64,000 nucleotides of DNA from Burkholderia stabilis (GTDB lineage Bacteria; Pseudomonadota; Gammaproteobacteria; Burkholderiales; Burkholderiaceae). The position numbers and the translations under genes were made by a program. This document shows, piece after piece, positions 7,307 through 15,630 of this stretch. Where the stretch lies: assembly GCF_001742165.1 (NCBI RefSeq), contig NZ_CP016442.1, positions 1,178,001 to 1,242,000 on the forward strand, given 5' to 3'. Each line of letters begins with the position of its first letter. Within the stretch, counting starts at the first letter, position 1. The notes beneath the pieces were generated by a model, which saw only the letters and a list, made by a program, of their open reading frames with translations, did no database searches and was not told the DNA's origin.

Positions 7307-8926
7307 ATGCTGCCCGCCGCCGACCGCTACGACGACCTGCTCTCCCGCTTCGCATGGGACGTTCCGGCGCGCTACAACATCGGCGTCGACGTCTGCGACA
7401 AATGGGCGGACGGCAGCGGGCGCCTCGCGCTGATCCATGAAACGGCACAAGGCGACGTTTCACGCTTCACGTTCGACGACCTGAGGAATGCTTCTAACCG
7501 GCTCGCGAACAGCTTTGCGCGCGCCGGCCTGCGCCGCGGCGACCGGATCGGCATCTTTCTCGCGCAGGGCCCGGAAACGGCCATCGCGCACCTTGCCGCG
7601 TACAAGCTCGGTGCGATCGCGGTGCCGCTCTTCACGCTGTTCGGCGTCGATGCGCTCGAATACCGTCTCGCAAACAGCGAAGCGGCCGCGCTCGTCACCG
7701 ACGCGGCCGGCTACGCGAAAATCGCGCCGCTGCACGCGCAGTTGCCGGCGCTGCGCACCGTCTATTGCGTCGGCGACGATGCACCCGATGCGCCGGGCGT
7801 ATTGCGCTACGACGCGGCGCTCGCGGCCGAATCGCCCGAGTTCGTGCCGGCCGACACCGCCGCCGACGATCCTGCGGTGATCATCTATACGTCCGGTACG
7901 ACCGGCAAACCGAAAGGCGCGCTGCATGCCCACCGCGTATTACTGGGCCACCTGCCGGGCGTCGAGATGTCGCAGCAATGCTTCCCCCGCGACGCGCGGC
8001 TGTTCTGGACTCCGGCCGACTGGGCATGGATCGGCGGCCTGCTCGACGTGCTGCTGCCGTCATGGCATCACGGCGTGCCCGTGCTCGCCCGCCGCTTCGA
8101 GAAATTCGACAGCGAAGCGGCATTCGCGCTGATGGCGCGGCACGGCGTGACGCACGCGTTCCTGCCACCCACCGCGCTGAAGCTGATGCGCACCGTCCCG
8201 GCACCGCGCGAACGCTACGCGCTGTCGCTGAAATCGGTCGCGAGCGGCGGCGAATCGCTCGGCACCGAGTTGACGGCCTGGGGGCGCGAAGCGCTCGGCG
8301 TCACGATCAACGAGTTCTACGGGCAGACCGAATGCAACATGGTGCTGTCGTCGTGCGCGGCGCTGTTCGATGCGCAGCCGGGCGCGATCGGCAAGGCGGT
8401 GCCCGGTCATGCGGTCGCGATCGTCGACGCCGACGGTACGCCGCTGCCGCCCGGCGTCGAGGGACGCATCGCGGTGCGCCGCCCCGATCCCGTGATGTTT
8501 CTCGAGTACTGGCGCAATCCCGGTGCGACGCGCGACAAGTTCGCGGGCGACTACCTGCTCACCGGCGATACGGGCACGATCGACGCCGACGGCTTCGTGC
8601 GCTTCGTCGGCCGCGACGACGACGTGATCACGAGCGCCGGCTACCGCATCGGCCCGGGCCCGATCGAGGACTGCCTGCTCACGCATCCGGCGGTGCGGAT
8701 GGCGGCCGTCGTCGGCGTACCGGACGCCACGCGCACCGAGATCGTCAAGGCGTTCGTCGTGCTGAACCCCGGCTACACCGGCGACGATTCGCTCGTTCGC
8801 GCGCTGCAGGCGCACGTGCGCACACGGCTCGCCGCACACGAGTATCCGCGCGCGATCGCGTTCGTCGACAGCCTGCCGATGACCGCGACCGGCAAGATCG
8901 TGCGCCGCGCGCTGCGCGACGCGTGA
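7307..8926 (+). CDS. AMP-forming acyl-CoA synthetase
   Basis: This is a 539-aa enzyme of the ANL superfamily. It activates a carboxylic acid with ATP to an acyl-adenylate and then transfers the acyl group to CoA. It has the P-loop-like YTSGTTGKPKG motif near residue 195, the aromatic motif NEFYGQTE, the LTGDTG Asp that binds ribose, the hinge region GRDDDVITSAGYRIGP, and the C-terminal catalytic Lys in TGKIVRR. The architecture resembles acetyl/medium-chain acyl-CoA synthetases. The substrate is not identifiable; a short- or medium-chain acid is the most likely guess. An AAGGAG site lies 10 nt before the ATG. Confidence 0.9.
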   Translation: MLPAADRYDDLLSRFAWDVPARYNIGVDVCDKWADGSGRLALIHETAQGDVSRFTFDDLRNASNRLANSFARAGLRRGDRIGIFLAQGPETAIAHLAAYKLGAIAVPLFTLFGVDALEYRLANSEAAALVTDAAGYAKIAPLHAQLPALRTVYCVGDDAPDAPGVLRYDAALAAESPEFVPADTAADDPAVIIYTSGTTGKPKGALHAHRVLLGHLPGVEMSQQCFPRDARLFWTPADWAWIGGLLDVLLPSWHHGVPVLARRFEKFDSEAAFALMARHGVTHAFLPPTALKLMRTVPAPRERYALSLKSVASGGESLGTELTAWGREALGVTINEFYGQTECNMVLSSCAALFDAQPGAIGKAVPGHAVAIVDADGTPLPPGVEGRIAVRRPDPVMFLEYWRNPGATRDKFAGDYLLTGDTGTIDADGFVRFVGRDDDVITSAGYRIGPGPIEDCLLTHPAVRMAAVVGVPDATRTEIVKAFVVLNPGYTGDDSLVRALQAHVRTRLAAHEYPRAIAFVDSLPMTATGKIVRRALRDA

Positions 8927-8989
8927 GCGCCCGCGGCGCCCCCGGCCGGATGGTTTATAGTGGCGCCACGCAGTCTTTCCAATACAACG

Positions 8990-9313
8990 ATGTCCTCTGA
9001 ACACCAACCCGCCGCGGGCGCGTCGCACAGCCCGCTCTACGCCAAACTCCTCGGTGAGACCGCCAAGATCGACTGGTGCGATCTCGAACGCTTCTTCGCG
9101 CAGGGCAAGCTGCTGTCCGTCGCGCGCGATCTCGACCTCGTCAGCGTCGCGGAAGCGATCGCCGGTGACGAATCCGACCAGGTCACGCGCTGGCTGTCCG
9201 CCGGCCTCGTTGCACGCATGCCGGCCGAGACCGCCGCCGACTACGCGGCGCGCAACCCCGAGCTGTGGGCCGTCGTCGTGTCGCCGTGGGTGTGCGTGCA
9301 GGAACGCGCCTGA
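8990..9313 (+). CDS. DUF2288 family protein
   Basis: I chose ATG 8990 (107 aa); the longer frame starts at a GTG with no ribosome-binding site. The sequence (LLGETAKIDWCDLERFFAQGKLLSV, then a helix to AEAIAGDESDQVTRWLSAGLVARMPAETAADYA) matches the small soluble DUF2288 family. That family is widespread in proteobacteria and has no assigned role. The stop at 9311-9313 lies 10 nt before the MATE transporter start, so the two probably form an operon. Confidence 0.8.
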   Translation: MSSEHQPAAGASHSPLYAKLLGETAKIDWCDLERFFAQGKLLSVARDLDLVSVAEAIAGDESDQVTRWLSAGLVARMPAETAADYAARNPELWAVVVSPWVCVQERA

Positions 9314-9323
9314 CGCTTCCGCC

Positions 9324-10688
9324 ATGTCCGAATCCGCGTTACCGCACGGGGCCGGCACCGGCTCGGCCACCGTCACGCACCGGCGCGTCCTCGCGCTCGC
9401 GTTCCCGATCGTCCTTGCGAACCTGACCCAGCCGATCCTCGGCGCCGTCGACACGGCCGTCGCCGGCCACCTCGACGGCGCGCAGTATCTCGGCGGCGTC
9501 GCGCTCGGCGGGCTGTTCTTCAATTTCGTGTTCTGGGGCTTCGGCTTCCTGCGGATGGGAACGACCGGCCTCGTCGCGCAGGCACACGGCTCCGGGGACG
9601 CCGCCGGCATCCGTCTGAACCTGCTGCGCGCACTGATCGTCGCGTTCGCGCTCGGCGCCGCGGTGCTCGCGCTGCAGGTGCCGCTGCTGTCGTTCGCGCT
9701 GTCCGCGCTCGGCGGCAGCGATGCCGTCCGCGCGACGGCGCTCGCCTACAGTCACGCACGGATCTGGAGCGCACCGTTCGCGCTCGCGAACTACGTCGTG
9801 CTCGGCTACCTGCTCGGCGTGCAACGGGTGCGGCTTGCACTCGTCGCGCAGGTGTTCATCAATGCGGTGAACATCGGCGCGGTGCTGCTCTACGTGTATG
9901 GCTTCGGATGGGGCATCGCCGGCATCGGCGCCGCGACCGCGACCGCGGACGCATGCGGCTTCGCGCTAGGCGCGTGGATGCTGTGGCGGCTGCGGCCCCG
10001 CGGCCTCGCGCCGATCGCGGTGCGCGCCCTCGCCGATCGCGCGGCGCTCAAGCGGTTGATCGTACTCAATCGCGACATCTTCCTGCGCACGCTGTGCCTG
10101 CTCGGCGCATTCGGCTGGTTCGCGCACCTCGGCGCGAAACAGGGCGACGCGACGCTCGCGGCGAATGCGCTGTTGCTGAATTTCCAGACCTTCATGGCGT
10201 ACGGCCTCGACGGCTTCGCGCATGCGGCCGAAGCGCTCGTCGGCGCGGCAGCCGGCGCACGCGACCGCCGCGCGTTCAGGCAGGCCGTGCGCGTCACGCT
10301 GCTCTGGTCGGCGCTCGGCGCGCTGCTGTTCGCGCTCGTCTACTGGGCGGCCGGCGGCTGGATCGTCGCGCGCCTGACCGACCAGGCGGAGATTCGCGCG
10401 GTCGCGCTGCGTTACCTGCCGTGGGCTGCGATTTCGCCGATCGTGTCCGTGTGGGGCTTCCTGCTCGACGGCGTATTCATCGGCGCCACGCAGACGCAAT
10501 CGCTGATGCGCGCGATGGTCGTGTCGTTCTCGATCTTCATCGCGGCCACGCTCGCGGCCGTCGGGACGTTCGGCAATCACGGGCTCTGGTTCGCGCTGCT
10601 GCTGTTCATGGCCGCGCGCGGCGCGACGCTCGCACGCTACCTGCCGGGGCTGTTGCGGCGCATCGGCACCGACGCACAACACGCCTGA
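9324..10688 (+). CDS. MATE family efflux transporter (DinF type)
   Basis: The protein has 454 aa from ATG 9324. It is an inner-membrane antiporter with about 12 hydrophobic helices. The N-terminal LAFPIVLANLTQPILGAVDTAVAGHL is the hallmark of DinF-like MATE proteins, with a repeated pattern in the second half (SPIVSVWGFLLDGVFIGATQT). MATE proteins export cationic drugs, organic acids or oxidants using a Na+ or H+ gradient; the substrate here is unknown. It is probably co-transcribed with the upstream DUF2288 gene. Confidence 0.92.
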   Translation: MSESALPHGAGTGSATVTHRRVLALAFPIVLANLTQPILGAVDTAVAGHLDGAQYLGGVALGGLFFNFVFWGFGFLRMGTTGLVAQAHGSGDAAGIRLNLLRALIVAFALGAAVLALQVPLLSFALSALGGSDAVRATALAYSHARIWSAPFALANYVVLGYLLGVQRVRLALVAQVFINAVNIGAVLLYVYGFGWGIAGIGAATATADACGFALGAWMLWRLRPRGLAPIAVRALADRAALKRLIVLNRDIFLRTLCLLGAFGWFAHLGAKQGDATLAANALLLNFQTFMAYGLDGFAHAAEALVGAAAGARDRRAFRQAVRVTLLWSALGALLFALVYWAAGGWIVARLTDQAEIRAVALRYLPWAAISPIVSVWGFLLDGVFIGATQTQSLMRAMVVSFSIFIAATLAAVGTFGNHGLWFALLLFMAARGATLARYLPGLLRRIGTDAQHA

Positions 10689-10707
10689 AGGCTAGCCAGG
10701 CCGAGCG

Positions 10708-10884
10708 TTACTGCACGGGTTTCGGCGGCGGCGCGTCGAGCATCGACGGCGGCGTCATGTCGGTCGGCACGCCGTGATAGTCGGCCGGATCTTCCGGCGG
10801 ATGGCCGCGGCGGGCCTGATGAGGATCGCTGGTGCAGCCGGCGAGAATGGACGCGGCCAGCACGGCCAGCATGAAACGGGTCAT
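10708..10884 (-). CDS. 58-aa predicted lipoprotein
   Basis: ATG is at complement 10882-10884, stop at 10708. Residues 1-17 are a lipoprotein signal (TRFMLAVLAASILAGC) with lipobox LAGC, so Cys17 would be lipidated. The mature 42 residues are hydrophilic and Pro-rich, with the end pattern DAPPPKPVQ. It is antisense to and just after the MATE gene. No family is recognised; short lipoproteins of this type are frequent in Burkholderia. Confidence 0.65.
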   Translation of the reverse strand: MTRFMLAVLAASILAGCTSDPHQARRGHPPEDPADYHGVPTDMTPPSMLDAPPPKPVQ

Positions 10885-11020
10885 CGGGTATCGCTCCGGA
10901 AAACGGCGCGCCCATCGCGCGCCAGAACCGCGCCGAGTCTAGCGGAATTCCGGCTTCGGAGTCGCGCCGCGCATGTCCTACTATGTACGCATGGCGCTTT
11001 GCCGAGGAAAGGAGGCTGCC

Positions 11021-11191
11021 ATGTCGTCTGAAGAAATTGCGGGCCTGATCGGCTTGTTCATTGGTCTGATGGTGCTGGTCGCGCTGTCGTACTTCGAGTC
11101 GCGCGAATACAAGCGCAGCCACGAAGGCGAAGGGATGATCCACCACTGGATGGCGGAACACCACCTGCTCGACTGGCGGCGCAAGCACTGA
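11021..11191 (+). CDS. 56-aa single-span membrane protein
   Basis: ATG 11021 has a perfect AAGGAGG site at 11009-11015. The longer frame from 10973 has no such site. Residues 1-28 contain one hydrophobic helix (GLIGLFIGLMVLVALSYF). The C-terminal half is charged and His/Trp-rich (MIHHWMAEHH, then LLDWRRKH), facing the cytoplasm by the positive-inside rule. Function unknown. A bidirectional hairpin separates it from the convergent olsB gene. Confidence 0.7.
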   Translation: MSSEEIAGLIGLFIGLMVLVALSYFESREYKRSHEGEGMIHHWMAEHHLLDWRRKH

Positions 11192-11319
11192 GCGAGCCGC
11201 CCTGCCGTCCGGCCCGTCTCGCAACCGGGCCGTTCGTGAACGTGCCACCCCGTGGCACGCCGGGACGCGCACACCGATCAAATTAACAGGGCCAGACACA
11301 CGCGCATTGACCGAATGCA

Positions 11320-11360
11320 CGAACGCCGTCGCATGGCAGGCTGCCGCGCGACGGCGTTCG
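11320..11360. terminator. Bidirectional hairpin between convergent genes
   Basis: Arms 11320-11332 (CGAACGCCGTCGC) and 11348-11360 (GCGACGGCGTTCG) are perfectly complementary over 13 bp with a 15-nt loop. They lie between the convergent 56-aa gene and olsB. The following T tract is short (TTTGG on plus), so termination may be only partial. Confidence 0.6.
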
Positions 11361-11406
11361 TTTGGCGCGCGCCCGCCGAGAACGGGCGCTACGCGGTTCA
11401 GACGGC

Positions 11407-12213
11407 TCAGCCCAGGAAGTGACGGGCGTAGCGCGCGTTGATATCGGACAGGCGAAACAGCGTCAGGAAATCCGCGCAGTTGAAGTCGGGATCCCAGGCC
11501 GGCGCGCCGCAGATCTTCGCACCGAGACGCAGGTAGCCCTTGATCAGCGGCGGCGGCGCCACGACGGTGCCCGTCTGCAATTCGTCGACCGGCAGCGCCG
11601 TGTGCGGGAACGCGCGGTACTCGGGCGCCGTCAGCGAGCCCGCCGACAGCGACTGGTACAGGTTCGCCGCATAGTGGCCGCCATCGGCCATCGACACGCT
11701 CGCGCAGCCGAGCATCGTCTCATAGCCGTTCTGCATCATGTACGCGCCAAGACCGCCCCACAGCGCCATGATGACGGCGCCGCTGCGGTAGTCGCTGTGC
11801 ACGCACGAGCGGCCGACTTCGACCATCTTGCCGCGCAGGTGCGTGAGGCGCGACAAGTCGAATTCGCCTTCGGCGTACAGGCGGCCGACACGCGCCGCCT
11901 GATGCGGCGGCAGCACGCGATACGTGCCGACGACCTTCAGCGTATCGAGATCGCGCACCAGCAGGTGATCGCAGTACGCATCGAACGGATCGACGTCGAG
12001 ACCGGAGGGGCCGCTGACCTGCGCGCCCATTTCTTCGGCGAACACGCTGTAACGCAGACGCTGCGCTTCGCGCAGTTCGTCTTCCGTACGTGCCCACGCA
12101 GCGCGCAGGCGATACTCCGATGTGACGGTTTCAGCAGCGCGCGGCAGGTGACGCCGCGACGTGTCGAGGGGAAGCGAGGCAAAGGGGAGCGTAGGCGTCG
12201 GCAGTTCTCGCAT
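11407..12213 (-). CDS. olsB: OlsB-type ornithine N-acyltransferase (GNAT fold)
   Basis: I chose the ATG at complement 12211-12213 (268 aa), with AGGAAAG eight bases before it; the longer frame lacks a site. The core YRLRAAWARTEDELREAQRLRYSVFAEEMGA, then DPFDAYCDHLLV, VVGTYRVLPP and EVGRSCVHSDYR, matches the acyl-ACP-dependent acyltransferase family that includes OlsB. OlsB attaches a 3-hydroxyacyl chain to ornithine in the first step of ornithine lipid synthesis at the inner membrane. These phosphorus-free lipids replace phospholipids under phosphate limitation in several bacteria. A candidate Pho box lies at 12271-12288. A related hemolysin-like GNAT role cannot be excluded. Confidence 0.8.
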   Translation of the reverse strand: MRELPTPTLPFASLPLDTSRRHLPRAAETVTSEYRLRAAWARTEDELREAQRLRYSVFAEEMGAQVSGPSGLDVDPFDAYCDHLLVRDLDTLKVVGTYRVLPPHQAARVGRLYAEGEFDLSRLTHLRGKMVEVGRSCVHSDYRSGAVIMALWGGLGAYMMQNGYETMLGCASVSMADGGHYAANLYQSLSAGSLTAPEYRAFPHTALPVDELQTGTVVAPPPLIKGYLRLGAKICGAPAWDPDFNCADFLTLFRLSDINARYARHFLG

Positions 12214-12259
12214 TAGGCTTTCCTGGTCGTAAGGAATAAGACGACATGCCCGCCAATGT

Positions 12260-12288
12260 AGTAATCGGCCGTGACCGTTATGTGGCAC
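12260..12288 (-). promoter_or_regulatory. Candidate Pho box promoter of olsB
   Basis: On the minus strand two heptamers, GTGCCAC and CGGTCAC, are separated by ATAA. They match the PhoB consensus CTGTCAY at 5/7 and 6/7 positions, with the canonical 11-bp period and an A/T spacer. Ten bases downstream is TACATT, a 4/6 match to a -10 hexamer, the same spacing as in Escherichia coli pstS. The olsB start is 58 nt from the box. Confidence 0.45.
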
Positions 12289-12383
12289 GACCGTGTCCTT
12301 TCAATGACGTGTCGCCGAATTGACTTTAGCAGAAAGCTTGCAGAACCGTATGACGAAAGCCTTCAACCCGCTTCAGGCGGGCT

Positions 12384-12845
12384 TCACACCAGTTCGGGCG
12401 TCAATACCGCCTTCAGCACGGCCTGCCGGCTGCCGTCACGCGTGCGGCTCGCCAGCCACACGATTCCCCCCTTCTTGACGCTCCAGCTGTCATCGCTGCC
12501 GGCGATCAGTTGTGCAGCGACGCTGCCGAGCGTCGGCTGGTGCCCGACGATCACGACCGTCGGCGCGATGCCCTCCGGCCAGCCGGCCGCCGTCAGCACG
12601 TCGTCGACGCTGCCGCCCGGCGCGAGCGCGTCGACGGTCCGGTACTGGTCGGTCAGCGCCTCGACGGTCTGCACCGTGCGGGCCGCCGGGCTCGCGAGAA
12701 TCACCGCGTTCGTTTCGAGCCGGCCGCGCAGCCATTTGGCCATTGCCTGGGCATCCTTGCGGCCGCGGACGGTCAACTGCCGCGCGAAATCGCTCGCCGC
12801 ATAGTCTTCGGCTTCGGCATGGCGCCACAGGATCAGGTTCATCAT
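12384..12845 (-). CDS. sixA: SixA-type phosphohistidine phosphatase
   Basis: The protein has 153 aa. The start is the first of two adjacent ATGs (complement 12843-12845), preceded by AAGGAG. It belongs to the histidine phosphatase superfamily: the catalytic RHAEAED motif is at the N-terminus, ASPAARTVQT carries the second Arg, and VGHQPTLG contains the second catalytic His. SixA removes phosphate from the histidines of phosphotransfer proteins, in E. coli mainly in the nitrogen-related PTS. It is a single soluble domain of the usual family length. It lies upstream of olsB on the same strand with a 170-nt gap. Confidence 0.88.
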   Translation of the reverse strand: MMNLILWRHAEAEDYAASDFARQLTVRGRKDAQAMAKWLRGRLETNAVILASPAARTVQTVEALTDQYRTVDALAPGGSVDDVLTAAGWPEGIAPTVVIVGHQPTLGSVAAQLIAGSDDSWSVKKGGIVWLASRTRDGSRQAVLKAVLTPELV

Positions 12846-12964
12846 GATTTTCTCCTTGCTTCGGCGCCCGGCTCCGCGCACATGCATCCGGGCCGACCGA
12901 TCACCATGCGAATTGTCGCAAACGCGGCCGGTTCACCGCCGCGGCATTTACCCGCATATCGTGA

Positions 12965-12994
12965 TTGACCAAATCAGTAATTAGACGATAGAAT
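12965..12994 (+). promoter_or_regulatory. Promoter of tRNA-Pro
   Basis: TTGACC (-35, 12965-12970) and TAGAAT (-10, 12989-12994) are separated by 18 bp, 11 bases before the mature tRNA 5' end. The spacer is AT-rich, unlike the surroundings. Confidence 0.65.
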
Positions 12995-13005
12995 CTTTGG
13001 CTCGT

Positions 13006-13082
13006 CGGAGCGTAGCGCAGCCTGGTAGCGCATCTGATTTGGGATCAGAGGGTCGTAGGTTCGAATCCTATCGCTCCGACCA
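13006..13082 (+). tRNA. tRNA-Pro (anticodon TGG)
   Basis: Acceptor arms CGGAGCG and CGCTCCG pair fully. The anticodon stem CTGAT..ATCAG encloses TGG, GGTTCGAATCC forms the T arm, and CCA is encoded. It decodes CCA and other CCN codons by wobble. A promoter precedes it and an intrinsic terminator follows at 13093-13123, so it is a single-gene unit. Confidence 0.97.
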
Positions 13083-13092
13083 AAGGAATCAA

Positions 13093-13123
13093 GGGGTTAC
13101 GGTTAAACACCGTAGCCCCTTTT
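13093..13123 (+). terminator. Terminator of tRNA-Pro
   Basis: Arms 13093-13102 (GGGGTTACGG) and 13110-13119 (CCGTAGCCCC) form a 10-bp stem with one G-T pair, followed by TTTT at 13120-13123, 10 nt after the tRNA end. Confidence 0.85.
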
Positions 13124-13335
13124 CCATTTCCGGGCCCGCGTCTCGCCCATCCGGATTCGCAATTTGCAGCAATCCAGTCAATTGTAGGCTGCAGGGATCA
13201 TCAGGGCATCGATGTCGCACGCGTCGGCGAAAGCCCGACTGCCGACGACACGCGCTGCCTGTCACGCCGCACCAAGCCCGCGCACGCCCCTTCCGGGAAC
13301 ACGCGATAATGCGCGTGAACAACCCGCATCCGCGC

Positions 13336-13770
13336 ATGAAAAACAACATTCTCAAGACCATCCTCTGCGCCTCGCTGCTCGCGCTCGCGACTACCGGCAC
13401 CGCGTCGGCCAAGGCGCTCGACGACGCGCTCGACTGCCACTCGACCGGCCACAAGTTCGTCGCGCCGCTGCTCGCCGCCGGCGACATCCAGTCGGAGCCG
13501 ATGCACGTCGAATCGAATTCGGTCAACGCATTCCGCACGGCCCGCTCGCTGACGGCGTATGGCTTCGGCGTCTATGTCGTGCTCGGTTACCAGGCGAACG
13601 ACCCGATCTTCCGTCCGGGCGACGGCACGCCGATCGGCGACTGGGCCTACGGCGTCGTGGTACGCGGAACGAAGAGCGCGGTGGAGGAAGCCGTGCGCAA
13701 AGCCGGCAGCGACGCGACCGTCAAGCAGGCGTTCCCGTTCCTGACGGCGATCGTCTGCTCGTCGGACTGA
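13336..13770 (+). CDS. Predicted periplasmic hypothetical protein
   Basis: I chose ATG 13336 (144 aa). It starts a clear signal peptide: MKNN, then ILKTILCASLLALATTGTASA, with cleavage before KALDDAL. An upstream in-frame ATG at 13309 would put nine hydrophilic residues in front of it. The mature part has two Cys (LDCHS near the start and IVCSS at the end), which may form a disulfide closing the domain. No family is recognised. It converges on ppx with 66 bases between stops. The frame runs open back through tRNA-Pro, which is not meaningful. Confidence 0.7.
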   Translation: MKNNILKTILCASLLALATTGTASAKALDDALDCHSTGHKFVAPLLAAGDIQSEPMHVESNSVNAFRTARSLTAYGFGVYVVLGYQANDPIFRPGDGTPIGDWAYGVVVRGTKSAVEEAVRKAGSDATVKQAFPFLTAIVCSSD

Positions 13771-13836
13771 ACGGCCTGAAAAAGCGATCGCGCAGCGCGC
13801 CCGCAGGTACGCGCCACACCGCCCGCCGACGCGCGG

Positions 13837-15351
13837 TTACGCGCCCGTATAGACCACGCGATACGGAATACCGACCTTCTCCCACTCGGCAGCCTCCTGG
13901 CTGAGGCTGTAGTCGGTCAACGGGTTCTGTTCGACCCAGGCGCTCGGCAGGCGCACTTCATACCCGCCCTTCTTCATCTGCGAAACGGAAATGTCCGGCA
14001 GCCCGGCATCGGTCCGGCGCCGGCACAGCAGCGCCGCGAGCCGCAGGCAGAACAGCAGCGGCCACTCGACCTCACGCGCCTGCGACAGCTTGCCGAGCTT
14101 GCCCGCGTGACCGAGCACGAGCGCGGCGAGCCGCGCCTGGTCCGTGCGCGAAAAACCCGGCATGTCCGCGTTGCTCGCGATATACGCCGAATGCTTGTGA
14201 TACGAGCTGTGCGAGATCGACAGGCCGATCTCGTGCAACGCGGCCGCCCAGCCGAGGAACATCCGCGCTTCCTCGCGCGCCTCGTCGTCGGCTTCATCGA
14301 GTTCGTCGTAGAAACGCGCGGCGAGCGCGCCGATCCGCTCGGCCTGCGCGCGATCGACGCCGTAGCGCCGCGTGAAGCCCTCGACGGTCACCGCGCGCAT
14401 GTCCTCGTGCTGAGTCCGGCCGAGCAGGTCGTACAGCACGCCGAGACGCAGCGCGCCGTCGGTCGTGTCGACATAGTCGACCCCGAGCTCCTCGAACACC
14501 GCGAGCATGATCGCCAGGCCGCCCGCAAGCACGGGCACGCGGTCGGGTTTCAGCGCGATCAGCTTCAGCCGGTTGACGTTCTCCGACTTGATCAGCGCCC
14601 GCTTCAGGCGCTCGAGGCCGCCGCGCGAAATGCCGTGCGTGATGCCCGGATCGTTGAAGCCGTTCGCCTCGACGAGTTCCGCGAGCGCGCGTGCGGTGCC
14701 CGACGACCCGATCGCCTGGTCCCACCCGGCCTTCTTGTACTCGCTCGAAATGATCTGGATCTCGCGCTTGGCCGCGAGTTCGGCCTGCCGCATCGTGTAT
14801 TCGTCGACGTTGCCGGCCGGGAAGAAGGTGCGGCTATGGCTCACGCAGCCGATATAGAGGCTCTCCATCACGATCGGCGTGTAGTGCGAGCCGATGATGA
14901 ATTCGGTCGAGCCGCCGCCGATGTCGACGACGAGCCGCTTGCCGGCGCTCGCCGGCACCGAGTGCGCGGCGCCCGCATAAATCAGCCGTGCCTCTTCGCG
15001 ACCCGCGATCACTTCGATCGGGAAACCGAGCGCCGCTTCGGCCTCGCCGAGAAATTCGCCGGCGTTCTTCGCGACGCGCAGCGTGTTGGTCGCTACCGCG
15101 CGCACGTGATCGGGATGGAAATCGCGCAGGCGCTCGCCGAACCGCTTGAGCGCTTCCCAGCCGCGCTCCTGCGACGCGCGATCGAGCATCTTGTCGCTCG
15201 ACAGGCCGGCAGCCAGCCGGACGGGCTCGCGCAACGCATCGACGGGATAAATCTGGCTGCCCGCCGGCGTTTCCTCGACGCGACCGACGATCAGCCGGAA
15301 GCTGTTCGAGCCGAGATCCACGGCAGCCAGCAAGTGGGGGGTTGTAACCAT
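13837..15351 (-). CDS. ppx: Exopolyphosphatase (Ppx/GppA family)
   Basis: This is a 504-aa enzyme that releases phosphate processively from the ends of inorganic polyphosphate; GppA-like members also act on pppGpp. The ASKHA nucleotide-binding fold is visible: AVDLGSNSFRL at residues 10-20 (phosphate 1 loop) and VVDIGGGSTEF (phosphate 2 loop) near 145. The C-terminal half is the helical HD-like domain (AALHEIGLSISHSSYHKHSA) that helps bind long chains. It is divergent from ppk across 279 bases, so breakdown and synthesis of polyphosphate are encoded side by side. Confidence 0.94.
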   Translation of the reverse strand: MVTTPHLLAAVDLGSNSFRLIVGRVEETPAGSQIYPVDALREPVRLAAGLSSDKMLDRASQERGWEALKRFGERLRDFHPDHVRAVATNTLRVAKNAGEFLGEAEAALGFPIEVIAGREEARLIYAGAAHSVPASAGKRLVVDIGGGSTEFIIGSHYTPIVMESLYIGCVSHSRTFFPAGNVDEYTMRQAELAAKREIQIISSEYKKAGWDQAIGSSGTARALAELVEANGFNDPGITHGISRGGLERLKRALIKSENVNRLKLIALKPDRVPVLAGGLAIMLAVFEELGVDYVDTTDGALRLGVLYDLLGRTQHEDMRAVTVEGFTRRYGVDRAQAERIGALAARFYDELDEADDEAREEARMFLGWAAALHEIGLSISHSSYHKHSAYIASNADMPGFSRTDQARLAALVLGHAGKLGKLSQAREVEWPLLFCLRLAALLCRRRTDAGLPDISVSQMKKGGYEVRLPSAWVEQNPLTDYSLSQEAAEWEKVGIPYRVVYTGA

Positions 15352-15549
15352 CAGAATGGGGCTCCGTGCGCGTTCACCCGCAGCAGCCGTTCCTGCAACA
15401 CGGGGCGATCAATCAAAGGCGACATTTTAAGCGTGGAACGCTTGCCATTGCCACGCTTCACGGGCATGCACACTGCTCGATTGTATATAGCCGAAACTTT
15501 TATGAGACGAATCGGTTACAGCGTAGAATTTCCCGATATAACTACATTA

Positions 15550-15567
15550 TTGTCATCAGCACGTCAT
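15550..15567 (+). promoter_or_regulatory. Candidate Pho box upstream of ppk
   Basis: Heptamers TTGTCAT (15550-15556) and ACGTCAT (15561-15567) are separated by 4 bp. They match CTGTCAY at 6/7 and 5/7 positions with the 11-bp period required for tandem PhoB binding. They are oriented toward ppk, whose ATG is 63 nt downstream. The expected -10 position (GAGTTT) is poor. The 15352-15630 interval holds no other clear element. Confidence 0.5.
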
Positions 15568-15630
15568 CGTACCGTGAGAGTTTCCGAGCGTCCTTTCGAA
15601 TCATCGCCTGAATTTCCCCCTACTCTGCCG

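Noticed and set aside
14107..15630. Extension of the ppk frame upstream through ppx antisense
   Set aside because: The frame crosses the AT-rich intergenic region with the Pho box, and the usual Ppk1 N-terminus begins at 15631.
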